From NCBI RefSeq assembly GCF_003382275.1, contig NZ_QTJX01000001.1, forward strand, positions 868,001-932,000: a stretch of 64,000 nucleotides of DNA, written 5' to 3'. The notes beneath the pieces were generated by a model. That model ran no database searches, was not told the origin of the DNA, and saw only the letters and a list, made by a program, of their open reading frames with translations. Shown here in pieces: positions 38,244 through 46,697 of the stretch. The number at the start of each line of letters is the position of its first letter. The stretch's first letter is position 1. A program made the position numbers and the translations under genes. This DNA is from Flagellimonas nanhaiensis. GTDB lineage: Bacteria; Bacteroidota; Bacteroidia; Flavobacteriales; Flavobacteriaceae.

Positions 38244-38656
38244 TCGACAGCGATGTTGGTTTTAATTTGTTTGATAAACTCCAAAGCGCCTTGATCATGA
38301 TATTCAAGGGAGATAACTTCATTGCCAATAGGTTTTACTAAAAGGATAGTGGGGAAAATACCTTGAAAATCATATTTTTCTGCCATGCTGGCATTATGCG
38401 CCTGTATTTCGGGGGTCAGTTTCTTTCGTTGGGGGAAATCCACTCTTTCGACGGCAATGTTTTGACTTTCCATAAACTCGATGAAATAGGTGTTCTTTAG
38501 TACGGTCTTGTCAAAACGGATACAGTTAACGCACCAGTCAGAACCTTCAAAAAGAACCAATTTATACGAACTGTCAACAACTTCTCTGGAAGCGAATGAA
38601 AAAGATATAACTATGAAAAAGACAAGTAAATATCTGTAGAATCTACGGAAGGTCAT
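38240..38656 (-). CDS. Secreted thioredoxin-family protein
   Basis: 138 residues; N-terminal signal or anchor (YLLVFFIVISFSFASR). The thioredoxin active site is SDWCVNCIRFDKTVLKN (CVNC), with the cis-Pro loop QGIFPTILLV. It resembles the C-terminal domain of DsbD or small periplasmic thioredoxins. Its stop overlaps the apbE start, placing it first in the DUF3570/DUF4266/ApbE unit. It could keep the two DUF4266 cysteines reduced or load them; this is inferred. Confidence 0.9.
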   Translation of the reverse strand: MTFRRFYRYLLVFFIVISFSFASREVVDSSYKLVLFEGSDWCVNCIRFDKTVLKNTYFIEFMESQNIAVERVDFPQRKKLTPEIQAHNASMAEKYDFQGIFPTILLVKPIGNEVISLEYHDQGALEFIKQIKTNIAVE

Positions 38657-38700
38657 AGAGGTCGAAATCTACCGTAAGTTCTAAAATTTTATGAAATAAA

Positions 38701-40125
38701 TCAACAATCGCTTAAAAAGACCCCAACTGCAAGGCCCCCTTCCGAGGTTTCCTTATATTTTGAGTTCATATCCTTGGCGGTTTCCCACATGGTATTCACT
38801 ACTTTGTCCAAAGGCACTTTAACTTCCTCTGGGTTGGTGTCCAATGCCAGTTCAGCTGCATTAATGGCCTTTATGGCACCCATGGAATTTCTTTCTATGC
38901 AAGGCACCTGTACAAGTCCCCCAATAGGATCGCAAGTAAGGCCCAAGTGATGTTCCATGGCTATCTCTGCAGCCACTAAGACTTGGTCCGGTGTTCCTCC
39001 CAATAGTTCTGTAAGGGCTCCAGCGGCCATAGCAGATGAAACACCAATTTCTGCTTGACATCCTCCCATGGCGGCAGATATGGTGGCTCCTTTTTTGAAA
39101 ATGCTTCCGATTTCGCTAGCAACCAATAAAAACTTCTTGATGTGCTCAAAATTGGCCTTGTGGTTTTCAATGACCATATAGTACATTAAAACCGCTGGGA
39201 TAACTCCTGCACTTCCATTGGTTGGAGCAGTGACCACTCTACCCAAAGATGCGTTAACTTCATTTACACTGAGCGCGAAGCAACTTACCCATTTTAGAAT
39301 TGCCCTGAACTTAACCCTGGTTTTACGTATAACGTTTAACCATTCACTTGGGTTGGAGTAGGGAAGGGGTCCCTTCAATTTTTGATGCATATCAAATGCA
39401 CGACGACGTACATTGAGCCCACCAGGCAAAACACCTTCGGTATGGCAACCGATATACATGCACTCGAGCATAGTGTTCCATATTTGTTGTAACCCCTGTT
39501 CTATTTCTGTTTCCGATTTGAGGGAAAGTTCATTTTCCATCACAATTTCAGAAATGGATTTCTTATGAAGTTGACAGTACTCTAATAACTCATCTCCAGT
39601 TTTAATGGGATAAGGAAACGTTTTGAAAGTCTCTTTGTTTTCCTTGGAATGTGGCATGCCTTCTTTTACCACAAAACCTCCACCGATGGAATAATAGGTC
39701 TCTGTAAGTTCCCTTCCGTCTTCCAGATGGGCAATAAATTGCATTCCGTTGGCATGGAAGGGCAAGAATTCCTTTTTGTATTCTAAGTCCCGCTCAAATT
39801 CAAAGATGATTTCATGCGTTCCATTCAAGCTTAATTTCCCATTGACCTTCACATTTTCTATGAGCTCGTTGATACTGTCAATAGGAACGGTTTCTGGGTC
39901 GGTTCCCAATAACCCCATGATCACAGCTATATCCGTGGCATGGCCTTTTCCTGTAAGCGATAGGGACCCAAAAAGAAGGACCTTCACATTGATGATTTCG
40001 TTCAAAACACTTTGCGTGTTCATTTCGTCAATCCAACGTGCGGCCGCCTTCCACGGCCCCAGGGTGTGCGAACTTGATGGTCCAACACCAATTTTTAGCA
40101 TATCAAAAACGCTGATGCATTCCAT
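38701..40125 (-). CDS. sdaA: L-serine ammonia-lyase (iron-sulfur type, single chain)
   Basis: 474 residues. The beta domain lies N-terminal (SVFDMLKIGVGPSSSHTLGPWKAA), the alpha domain C-terminal (YIGCHTEGVLPGGLNVRR, TAPTNGSAGVIPAVLMYY, GGCQAEIGVSSAMAAGAL, CDPIGGLVQVPCIERN). The conserved cysteines hold the 4Fe-4S cluster. It deaminates L-serine to pyruvate. Flavobacterial members are typically this fused form. The thioredoxin gene begins 44 bp downstream in the same direction, so the DUF4266 unit may be partly read from here. Confidence 0.96.
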   Translation of the reverse strand: MECISVFDMLKIGVGPSSSHTLGPWKAAARWIDEMNTQSVLNEIINVKVLLFGSLSLTGKGHATDIAVIMGLLGTDPETVPIDSINELIENVKVNGKLSLNGTHEIIFEFERDLEYKKEFLPFHANGMQFIAHLEDGRELTETYYSIGGGFVVKEGMPHSKENKETFKTFPYPIKTGDELLEYCQLHKKSISEIVMENELSLKSETEIEQGLQQIWNTMLECMYIGCHTEGVLPGGLNVRRRAFDMHQKLKGPLPYSNPSEWLNVIRKTRVKFRAILKWVSCFALSVNEVNASLGRVVTAPTNGSAGVIPAVLMYYMVIENHKANFEHIKKFLLVASEIGSIFKKGATISAAMGGCQAEIGVSSAMAAGALTELLGGTPDQVLVAAEIAMEHHLGLTCDPIGGLVQVPCIERNSMGAIKAINAAELALDTNPEEVKVPLDKVVNTMWETAKDMNSKYKETSEGGLAVGVFLSDC

Positions 40126-40248
40126 GAAAACGGTTTAGATTTCAAATATAACAAGCTAGAGGGTATCTCTTCAAAAATATAACCACTGATGTTAGAGATA
40201 GAGTTGGAGACAGGGTGGTTGAATATTTCTTTTATCAATTCAAAAGGC

Positions 40249-40261
40249 TGACACCTTGTCA
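40249..40261. promoter_or_regulatory. Palindrome TGACA-CCT-TGTCA upstream of dnaK
   Basis: A 13-bp inverted repeat with perfect 5-bp arms in the 217-bp region between sdaA and dnaK, 81 bp before the dnaK start. A related sequence lies upstream of clpB (5088-5099). Confidence 0.35.
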
Positions 40262-40342
40262 TATTCTAGGCGATGGCATGATCATTGACATTCTAAGAGC
40301 GAGATAAAATAGAATTTTCAACTGAAATAACTTTAAGATAAG

Positions 40343-42259
40343 ATGAGCAAGATTATAGGTATAGATTTGGGTACGACCAATTCCTGCGTCTCTGTTATGG
40401 AAGGAAATGAGCCAGTGGTAATTCCAAATGCCGAAGGCAAGCGCACTACTCCTTCTGTAATTGCTTTTGTGGAAGGCGGAGAGATTAAAGTGGGAGATCC
40501 TGCAAAAAGACAGGCGGTTACCAACCCACATAAAACAATTTATTCCATAAAAAGATTCATGGGGAACAAGTTCTCAGAATCTAAAACGGAAGTGGACAGA
40601 GTTCCTTATAAAGTGGTAAAAGGAGACAATGACACACCTAGAGTGGACATTGATGGTAGAATGTATACGCCACAGGAACTTTCTGCTATGGTTCTTCAAA
40701 AAATGAAAAAAACAGCCGAGGATTATCTAGGTCAAGATGTGACCAGAGCGGTAATCACGGTACCTGCATATTTTAACGATTCACAAAGACAAGCTACCAA
40801 GGAAGCCGGTGAGATCGCGGGTCTTACTGTAGAGCGAATCATCAATGAGCCTACGGCAGCATCTTTGGCATACGGTCTTGACAAAAAGGATACCGATCAG
40901 AAAATTGTGGTATTCGATTTTGGAGGTGGTACGCACGATGTTTCCATTTTGGAATTGGGTGATGGTGTTTTTGAAGTATTGGCCACAGATGGTGATACCC
41001 ACTTGGGAGGTGATGACGTTGACCAAAAAATCATAGATTGGTTGGCCGAAGAATTCAAAAATGATGAAGGCATGGATCTTCGTGAAGATGCCATGGCCCT
41101 TCAACGCCTTAGAGAAGCTGCGGAAAAGGCAAAAATTGAATTGTCTTCCTCTGCCCAGACAGAAATCAATTTGCCCTATGTAACAGCTACGGCTTCTGGG
41201 CCAAAGCACTTGGTGAGATCACTCTCTAGAGCCAAGTTTGAGCAATTAATCGATGATTTGGTAAAAAGGACCATTGCTCCTTGTGAAACTGCACTTAATT
41301 CTGCGGGACTTTCCAAAAGCGATATCGATGAGATCATTTTGGTAGGAGGATCTACCCGTATTCCAGCGGTTCAAGAAGCTGTAGAAAAATTCTTTGGCAA
41401 AAAACCATCAAAAGGGGTTAACCCAGATGAGGTAGTGGCTGTTGGAGCTGCCATTCAAGGTGGTGTGTTGACTGGAGATGTAAAAGATGTACTTCTTTTG
41501 GATGTGACTCCACTTTCATTGGGTATTGAGACGATGGGAAGTGTTTTTACAAAATTGATTGAAGCCAACACGACGATTCCTACCAAAAAATCGCAAGTAT
41601 TCTCTACGGCAGCAGATAATCAACCTTCGGTTGAAATCCATGTGTTACAAGGAGAGCGTCCTATGGCAGCAGATAACAAGACCATCGGAAGGTTCCATTT
41701 AGATGGTATTCCACCCGCACCTAGGGGAACACCTCAAATTGAGGTAACCTTTGATATTGATGCCAATGGTATCATCAAGGTTTCTGCTACGGACAAGGCT
41801 ACGAACAAAACTCAGGATATTAGAATTGAGGCTTCTTCTGGATTGACCGATGAGGAAATCCAAAAGATGAAAGCTGAAGCCGAGGCCAATGCCGAAGCAG
41901 ATAAGCAGGCCAAGGAGAAAGCGGACAAATTGAATGAAGCAGATGGAATGATTTTTCAGACCGAAAAGCAATTGAAGGAGTTTGGAGATAAGCTTTCCGA
42001 TGATAAGAAAAAGCCTATTGAAGATGCTTTGGAAGAATTGAAGAAGGCTTATGAAACCAAGGATGTAGCTGTGATTGAACCTGCCTTGGAAAAAATTAAT
42101 GAGGCTTGGAAAGTTGCTTCAGAGGAAATGTACAAGGCTCAGGCAGAAGCTGCCCAGGCTAACGGTGATGACGCTTCAGCTGGAGCTGACAGTGCTGCCG
42201 GTGACGGTTCCAATGAAGGAGACAATGTTGAGGATGTTGATTTTGAAGAAGTGAAGTAA
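40343..42259 (+). CDS. dnaK: Molecular chaperone DnaK (Hsp70)
   Basis: 638 residues, standard. [17 protein letters not shown] (phosphate 1), [15 protein letters not shown] (phosphate 2), [13 protein letters not shown] (adenosine), linker [18 protein letters not shown], substrate domain and the acidic tail ending DVDFEEVK. It folds nascent and damaged proteins with DnaJ and GrpE and cooperates with ClpB (2400-5006). dnaJ and grpE are not adjacent. Followed by a strong terminator. Confidence 0.98.
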   Translation: MSKIIGIDLGTTNSCVSVMEGNEPVVIPNAEGKRTTPSVIAFVEGGEIKVGDPAKRQAVTNPHKTIYSIKRFMGNKFSESKTEVDRVPYKVVKGDNDTPRVDIDGRMYTPQELSAMVLQKMKKTAEDYLGQDVTRAVITVPAYFNDSQRQATKEAGEIAGLTVERIINEPTAASLAYGLDKKDTDQKIVVFDFGGGTHDVSILELGDGVFEVLATDGDTHLGGDDVDQKIIDWLAEEFKNDEGMDLREDAMALQRLREAAEKAKIELSSSAQTEINLPYVTATASGPKHLVRSLSRAKFEQLIDDLVKRTIAPCETALNSAGLSKSDIDEIILVGGSTRIPAVQEAVEKFFGKKPSKGVNPDEVVAVGAAIQGGVLTGDVKDVLLLDVTPLSLGIETMGSVFTKLIEANTTIPTKKSQVFSTAADNQPSVEIHVLQGERPMAADNKTIGRFHLDGIPPAPRGTPQIEVTFDIDANGIIKVSATDKATNKTQDIRIEASSGLTDEEIQKMKAEAEANAEADKQAKEKADKLNEADGMIFQTEKQLKEFGDKLSDDKKKPIEDALEELKKAYETKDVAVIEPALEKINEAWKVASEEMYKAQAEAAQANGDDASAGADSAAGDGSNEGDNVEDVDFEEVK

Positions 42260-42280
42260 CATAGCATTATTATAATAAAA

Positions 42281-42309
42281 AGCCCCAACATATGTTGGGG
42301 CTTTTTTTG
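42281..42309. terminator. Bidirectional terminator between dnaK and the orphan regulator
   Basis: A perfect palindrome with arms AGCCCCAACAT/ATGTTGGGGCT (42281-42302), T-run on the plus strand and A-run upstream, serving both convergent genes. Confidence 0.9.
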
Positions 42310-42319
42310 TCCAATTGTA

Positions 42320-42964
42320 TCACGCGGCGTTCAGTTGCCGTATTTCCAACTCCTTTAACTTCTGCAATGCTTCTGATTTTGAATTCACATTCAACTTCAC
42401 GTAGATGTTCTGAATATGAAAATTTACAGCACTTGGTGTCACACAGAGTTTGTCCGCAATCATTTTATAAGTGAAACCTTGGGTAAGGAGCTCAATAATT
42501 TGATTCTCCTTTTTTGAAAAGGATTCATAGCTTTTGGTCCTAAAAGAACTAATGATTTTTTTGGCAACTTCATGTTCCAGAGCTATACCGTGTTCTTGAA
42601 GAGCATTCAAAGCATTTAACAGTCTTTCAATGGTCAAAGGTTTAACCAGATAACCATTTGCACCCTTTTTAAAGGCTTCCTTAATGAGAGTGAAATCATT
42701 GTTTTGGCTCATGACCAAAATATTCACACGCTCACTCCTTTTTCTAAAATAGGAGATGCCTTCTATTCCCGATATCCCCGGGAGGGAAATTTCGGTAATA
42801 ATGACGTCGGGTTCTGTTCTTCCAAAATTGGATAATAATTCATGTACCGATTTGTAGGTTCCGCATAGTTCATAGTCCGGAACATCTTTAAAATAAGATT
42901 GGTACGTTAGATGAAGACTTTCATCGGAATCAATGAAAGCAACCTTTAAAGGATTGATCTTCAT
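42320..42964 (-). CDS. Orphan LuxR-family response regulator with Glu in place of the phospho-acceptor Asp
   Basis: 214 residues. The receiver domain (1-125) keeps Lys in GYLVKPL and an acidic site (IDSDES), but the acceptor position reads VIITEISLPGISG, i.e. Glu58. A LuxR helix-turn-helix follows (about 150-212: SKKENQIIELLTQGFTYKMIADKLCVTPSAVNFHIQNIYVKL). Glu at this position often mimics phosphorylation, so the protein may be constitutively active. No kinase gene is adjacent. Its leader contains a 15-nt sequence identical to that of the PD40 gene at 43622-44491. Confidence 0.9.
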   Translation of the reverse strand: MKINPLKVAFIDSDESLHLTYQSYFKDVPDYELCGTYKSVHELLSNFGRTEPDVIITEISLPGISGIEGISYFRKRSERVNILVMSQNNDFTLIKEAFKKGANGYLVKPLTIERLLNALNALQEHGIALEHEVAKKIISSFRTKSYESFSKKENQIIELLTQGFTYKMIADKLCVTPSAVNFHIQNIYVKLNVNSKSEALQKLKELEIRQLNAA

Positions 42965-42971
42965 GATAATA

Positions 42972-42986
42972 GATTTGGGGGTTAAT
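42972..42986 (-). promoter_or_regulatory. 15-nt leader element (copy 1)
   Basis: On the minus strand ATTAACCCCCAAATC occurs 7 nt before the start codon. The identical sequence lies 8 nt before the start of the PD40 gene (44500-44514). Confidence 0.55.
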
Positions 42987-43021
42987 CTGAATTTTAGCTT
43001 CTAAATTTTATTTTTCTGCCT

Positions 43022-43189
43022 TCAAAAATGGGCAAAAAAAGTCCTCTCCACAGCTTGTTGGACACTAGAGAGCAAATCAAATGTAACTGGATTTAATAGG
43101 TCCAATACAATGACTGTTTCTCCAAATAGATTGAACAAACTGGGTACAATCCCATTAGGGATTGGATCAAAAAAGTTTAGAAAAGGTTT
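43022..43189 (-). pseudogene. Open frame without a start codon; possible gene remnant
   Basis: A 55-codon open minus-strand frame between stop codons inside the 657-bp region 42965-43621. Its translation looks protein-like (IPNGIVPSLFNLFGETVIVL, then LLNPVTFDLLSSVQQ) but has no ATG, GTG or TTG near its beginning. It could be a decayed gene or chance. The rest of 42987-43441 shows AT-rich DNA and only a 21-codon ORF at 43198-43263. Confidence 0.2.
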
Positions 43190-43441
43190 TTAGGGTCTCA
43201 GAAAAGTAAGTCCACGATAGTTTTAGGGGGTCCTTGCTTTTTTGAGTGTTGTAGTTTTTTCATTGTAAAAAGATTTGGGTTTGCATTATTTCAAGAATCA
43301 AATTAGAATTTTTTTTGGTCCCAGAGAATTTTTTGTAATGTTTTTCGTTCAAATGCACTTTTCTATTCTTGTAATTTTTTGGCTATTTAAAACCCAAATA
43401 CTTGATTAAGATTGGTTTACGGCGAGTTTAAAACAAAAAAA

Positions 43442-43616
43442 AATAGGATGCTTTAAGTAAAGCATCCTATTCTGGAAATCGGTCAGATTGAAATAATACA
43501 ACCCGCATCTATGATAATCTGTCAGTTCCCCCTGTCTTTCTTATCATGGGTCAATAGTGTTTAGAATCTCGGCTATTCAATAAAATCAGATTAACCCTCA
43601 GGTAGTTGACCGATTC
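43442..43616 (-). ncRNA. Candidate structured RNA or 3' UTR with terminator downstream of the PD40 gene
   Basis: Read on the minus strand, AATCGGTCA (43615-43607) pairs with TGACCGATT (43485-43477). Inside lies a hairpin with arms ATGATAA/TTATCAT plus CAG/CTG, flanked by an ACCC/GGGT pairing, and an AATAG/CTATT helix. A 14-bp-stem terminator (43471-43442) followed by a T-rich run ends it. It starts directly after the stop of the PD40 gene, so it is either a processed 3' UTR or a separate small RNA. I cannot assign an Rfam family. Confidence 0.45.
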
Positions 43617-43621
43617 CTTAT

Positions 43622-44491
43622 TTATTCGTCGTCAAAAGATGTGCTGGCAAACTCGTAAGACGAAGCATCGTTCATTACAGTTTGGAAATTCTCGTTATTG
43701 TCGGCTATCATCTCACGTTCTTGGTTCATTTTTCCATAAGCAACGGTGAACTGAGCAATAGTGTGGTTTTGTCCTCTGTTGGAGACAACATAGCCCAAAC
43801 CTTTTTCAGGGGTCAATTGGATAGCGTAATCATCACGTTTGCTGTTGATGTGGCTTCCCAGGTTTACAGAGGTGGTAAGTGTGTTGTGGGCCACTTGTGT
43901 GGCGTATAGATCCAATCCACCATAGCCGTCCCGTCCTTCAGAAGCAAAGAACAACAAGGTACCATTGTACAAATTGGGATATAGCTCATCTTCTTTGGTG
44001 TTCACTTTTGGGCCTAGATTTTTAGAAACCCCAAGAGACCCATCGGACTTGATGTCAGCTACATAAATATCATATTTCCCATAGCTCCCTCGCATGTTGG
44101 ACGCAAAGAACAATCTTTTTCCATCCTCTGAAATTGTAGGGTGCTTGGCAGAGGCATATTTTGGGCAAACTTCCAATTTGGTAATATTTTTCCATTCCCC
44201 GTTTATCTTTTCAGCTCTATAGATTTCATGCACAGCTTCTTTTTTGGAGAATACACCGTATAGCGGCTTTTGGTGTGAGGTTTTGCTGAAATATGCAGTG
44301 TTGCCATCTTCTGTCACAGACATGTTAGGAACATAACCATCGATGGTAGAAAGACTACCTTCCATGAGATCATTGGCTTTAAGTTCCTCCATGGTTTCAA
44401 ACTTCATGGGGTTTGGCTTTTGGGCAAAGCTATTTTGAATAAAAAGAAGAGAAGTTAAAATAGCTAGACTATAGGTAATTGATCGTGTCAT
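43622..44491 (-). CDS. PD40 (WD40-like) beta-propeller repeat protein, exported
   Basis: 289 residues with a signal peptide (AILTSLLFIQNSFAQ). Three to four PD40-type repeats: VPNMSVTEDGNTAYFSKTS, HPTISEDGKRLFFASNMRGSYGKYDIYVADI, LYPNLYNGTLLFFASEGRDGYGGLDLYATQV. Such repeats occur N-terminal to OmpA domains in flavobacterial surface and T9SS-associated proteins; here the OmpA domain is absent and the tail is acidic (ASTSFDDE). It is probably a periplasmic or surface binding protein. Its leader is shared with the orphan regulator at 42320, which suggests it as a regulatory target. Confidence 0.85.
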   Translation of the reverse strand: MTRSITYSLAILTSLLFIQNSFAQKPNPMKFETMEELKANDLMEGSLSTIDGYVPNMSVTEDGNTAYFSKTSHQKPLYGVFSKKEAVHEIYRAEKINGEWKNITKLEVCPKYASAKHPTISEDGKRLFFASNMRGSYGKYDIYVADIKSDGSLGVSKNLGPKVNTKEDELYPNLYNGTLLFFASEGRDGYGGLDLYATQVAHNTLTTSVNLGSHINSKRDDYAIQLTPEKGLGYVVSNRGQNHTIAQFTVAYGKMNQEREMIADNNENFQTVMNDASSYEFASTSFDDE

Positions 44492-44499
44492 GATATTTG

Positions 44500-44514
44500 G
44501 ATTTGGGGGTTAAT
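44500..44514 (-). promoter_or_regulatory. 15-nt leader element (copy 2)
   Basis: Identical to 42972-42986; it lies 8 nt upstream of the PD40 gene start. Confidence 0.55.
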
Positions 44515-44743
44515 ACATCACAAATATCAGGGAAGAATTCTGAGAAATACTTATGAATTTTTCATAGGTTTTGAATTTTAGCGATAAAAAAATGCATTTC
44601 ATCGAAAATATTTTAGCTATTTAACATATTGAAATTCTCTAAAATGCAAATCAACGATGTTTTTTACGTTTTATCCGCTGAAAACCAACAAATTGTAAAA
44701 AGCAACAAGTTTGCTAAACTCTTTTCGTATCAAAAAAAGCGAC

Positions 44744-45139
44744 TTATTTAATAAGTATTCGGCCTAAAATAGGAATCCGCTTTCGGTTTCTCCATGCTAG
44801 AACAAAACAGAAGAAGAAGGTGACCATAGCCAATATAAAAAGTGTCCCACCATCATTTTGTACAACAATGCCCAGTTGAGTTAAATGGGAAAAAATGGCC
44901 CCAGCGAGAATGCCAATACCTAACAGGCTGCCTAACCAGGTGGTTTTAGGAATCAAAAGAAGTATGGCGGTTATCAATTCGGCCACGCCTATGCCTATTC
45001 GCCCAACAGGTTCCAAACCTAAGGTTTCAAAAATATAAACTGATTCAGGTGCTGCGGTGAACTTGAAGTATAACGTTTGAATAAGAATGGCTGCAGGAAT
45101 TATCCTCAATACCCAATCTGTTATTGCTCTTGTTTTCAT
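44744..45139 (-). CDS. DoxX-family membrane protein
   Basis: 131 residues with four hydrophobic spans. VLRIIPAAILIQTLYFKF at the start and GRIGIGVAELITAILLLIPKTTWLGSLLGIGILAGAIFSHLTQLG in the middle match the DoxX/DoxD-like pattern (G-x-x-E in helix 2, H near the end of helix 3). Function in bacteria is poorly defined; some relatives associate with thiosulfate or redox metabolism. The 252-bp region upstream of its neighbour (44515-44743) is AT-rich without another gene. Confidence 0.85.
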   Translation of the reverse strand: MKTRAITDWVLRIIPAAILIQTLYFKFTAAPESVYIFETLGLEPVGRIGIGVAELITAILLLIPKTTWLGSLLGIGILAGAIFSHLTQLGIVVQNDGGTLFILAMVTFFFCFVLAWRNRKRIPILGRILIK

Positions 45140-45220
45140 CCTTGCCTTTTGAAGATTTTAGGTTTGGTCGCAAAAACTTTTGAAAAATAACTTCATAATT
45201 GGGATGCTGAAAATGCCAAT

Positions 45221-46408
45221 TCATTTAAAAGAAGGCAGAATATAGCTGTTCAATACTTTAAAATTCCGGTTTTTTGAGGTATAGTCACCACCTGTAAAGA
45301 CTACCACAGCATCCAGTTTGGGAACTACAATTATTTTTTGCCCTCCCCAACCCTCGGCATGAAAGGCAGATATGTTCTGGCCATTAAAGTCCAATTCATT
45401 AATCCACCAAGAATAGGAGTATCCCTTTTTTCCGGAACTTTCGCCTGGTATCCTAATACCTAAATTGTTTTTGTAGGGATGAGTACTTTTATCTACCCAT
45501 TGCGATGATACGATTTGATTTCCTTTCCATTTTCCGTCGTTCAAAAAGGTAGCACCCACCTTTACCATATCCCTGGGCTTCAACATTAGACCTCCAGCTG
45601 CTTCAATAACTCCATTTTTGAATCTTGCAGACCATGTGGCATTTTCAATTTGTAAGGGATCGAACAAATATTTTTGTGAGAAGGAGTCAATGGGCATGCC
45701 TGTGGCATTTTTGATGATTTCCCCTAAAATAATTTGACTACCCCCGTAATACGAAAAATAGGTGCCTGGGCTTTGGATCAATCTCCCTTGCAGAATAAAT
45801 GAGACAGGGTCAGTTTCGGCATACCAAATGCCAATAATCGGGTTTTCTGGGCTGCTGTAGGGTTCCATCCACTCGTTCCACTCCAGTCCGGAGGTCATGG
45901 TGAGCAAATGTTCAATGGTTATATGTTCCTTGTCATCGGTTTTTAAATGGGCATGATTCGGTAAATAATCAAAAATGGATTGATCTACCGAATCTATAAA
46001 ACCTTTTTCTATGGCTATTCCAACGCAAGCAGAAGTTATACTTTTGGTATTGGACATAATTGTATGTGGCATATCCCTGTCCCATTTTATCAATTCACCA
46101 TGATGATTAGGTTGATCCCATTGATAGGTGTGGCCATCAAAGTATTCTTCCAACACCAACTTATTATTTATATAGATTAACAGGGCGTGGATTTCGTTGA
46201 ACTTACCACGGCGGATTTTTTCCACTCCTTTTGATATCAGAATAGTATCTAATCCAACGTCCCCTAAATTACCAGTTGTCAAACCATCATCAATGAATTT
46301 GGGTTGTTGATATTCATATGGTGGATAGTTCTGGGATTGACAGCCAAGAGCCAGAAGAAAGGTGATAATTATTATTGACAATATTGAACTCCAGTAAACT
46401 TTGGACAT
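45221..46408 (-). CDS. Serine hydrolase of the beta-lactamase class C / AmpC-like family, lipoprotein
   Basis: 395 residues; lipobox LLALGC. The SxxK motif is in TIMSNTKSITSACVGIA near residue 117, FSYYGGSQIILGEII supplies the Tyr motif region, and FHAEGWGGQKIIVVP is the equivalent of the K/H-x-G box (HAEGWGG). This family covers esterases, D-amino-acid peptidases and penicillin-binding-like enzymes rather than true beta-lactamases. The substrate is unknown; it would act in the periplasm. Divergent from the FadL gene. Confidence 0.9.
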   Translation of the reverse strand: MSKVYWSSILSIIIITFLLALGCQSQNYPPYEYQQPKFIDDGLTTGNLGDVGLDTILISKGVEKIRRGKFNEIHALLIYINNKLVLEEYFDGHTYQWDQPNHHGELIKWDRDMPHTIMSNTKSITSACVGIAIEKGFIDSVDQSIFDYLPNHAHLKTDDKEHITIEHLLTMTSGLEWNEWMEPYSSPENPIIGIWYAETDPVSFILQGRLIQSPGTYFSYYGGSQIILGEIIKNATGMPIDSFSQKYLFDPLQIENATWSARFKNGVIEAAGGLMLKPRDMVKVGATFLNDGKWKGNQIVSSQWVDKSTHPYKNNLGIRIPGESSGKKGYSYSWWINELDFNGQNISAFHAEGWGGQKIIVVPKLDAVVVFTGGDYTSKNRNFKVLNSYILPSFK

Positions 46409-46536
46409 AACCCTTCCAGTTTTGGTTACAGAAGGTATGGACCCAAACCAATGTATGGTATGACAGAAATCAGGCTTTTAAGGCATTGAATCGTCATGTG
46501 TCACAAAACAAAATTGAGTTTCAATCGAGTATAACG

Positions 46537-46607
46537 CTAAGCACCCTTGTATAAAGGGTTTTTGCGCCATGACAATTGTCATAAATAATTGATTTTGTTG
46601 TGCTTAG
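46537..46607. promoter_or_regulatory. Nested inverted repeats in the divergent control region upstream of the FadL-type gene
   Basis: The perfect 14-bp palindrome ATGACAATTGTCAT (46569-46582) is flanked symmetrically by CTAAGCAC (46537-46544) and GTGCTTAG (46600-46607). A small ACCC/GGGT hairpin sits between. Regulator binding or a folded transcript are both possible. Confidence 0.4.
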
Positions 46608-46629
46608 GTTTGTATTGAAAATCAACTTA

Positions 46630-46682
46630 GCAACGATTCATAGGTTCTTGACGTGATGCTTTTTGTGTAGAATCTTCGTTGC
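46630..46682 (+). promoter_or_regulatory. Leader hairpin before the FadL-type gene
   Basis: GCAACGA (46630-46636) pairs with TCGTTGC (46676-46682), with inner ATTC/GAAT-type support, ending 15 nt before the start codon. It could affect mRNA stability or ribosome access. Confidence 0.3.
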
Positions 46683-46697
46683 GCAAAACTCAAGCGT

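Noticed and set aside
43198-43263. 21-codon ORF beginning MKKLQHSKK
   Set aside because: Too short and without support; probably chance in AT-rich DNA.
45221-46408. True class C beta-lactamase (resistance gene)
   Set aside because: Motifs fit the broad serine-hydrolase family; a lipoprotein with divergent second and third motifs and no resistance context is more likely an esterase or peptidase.
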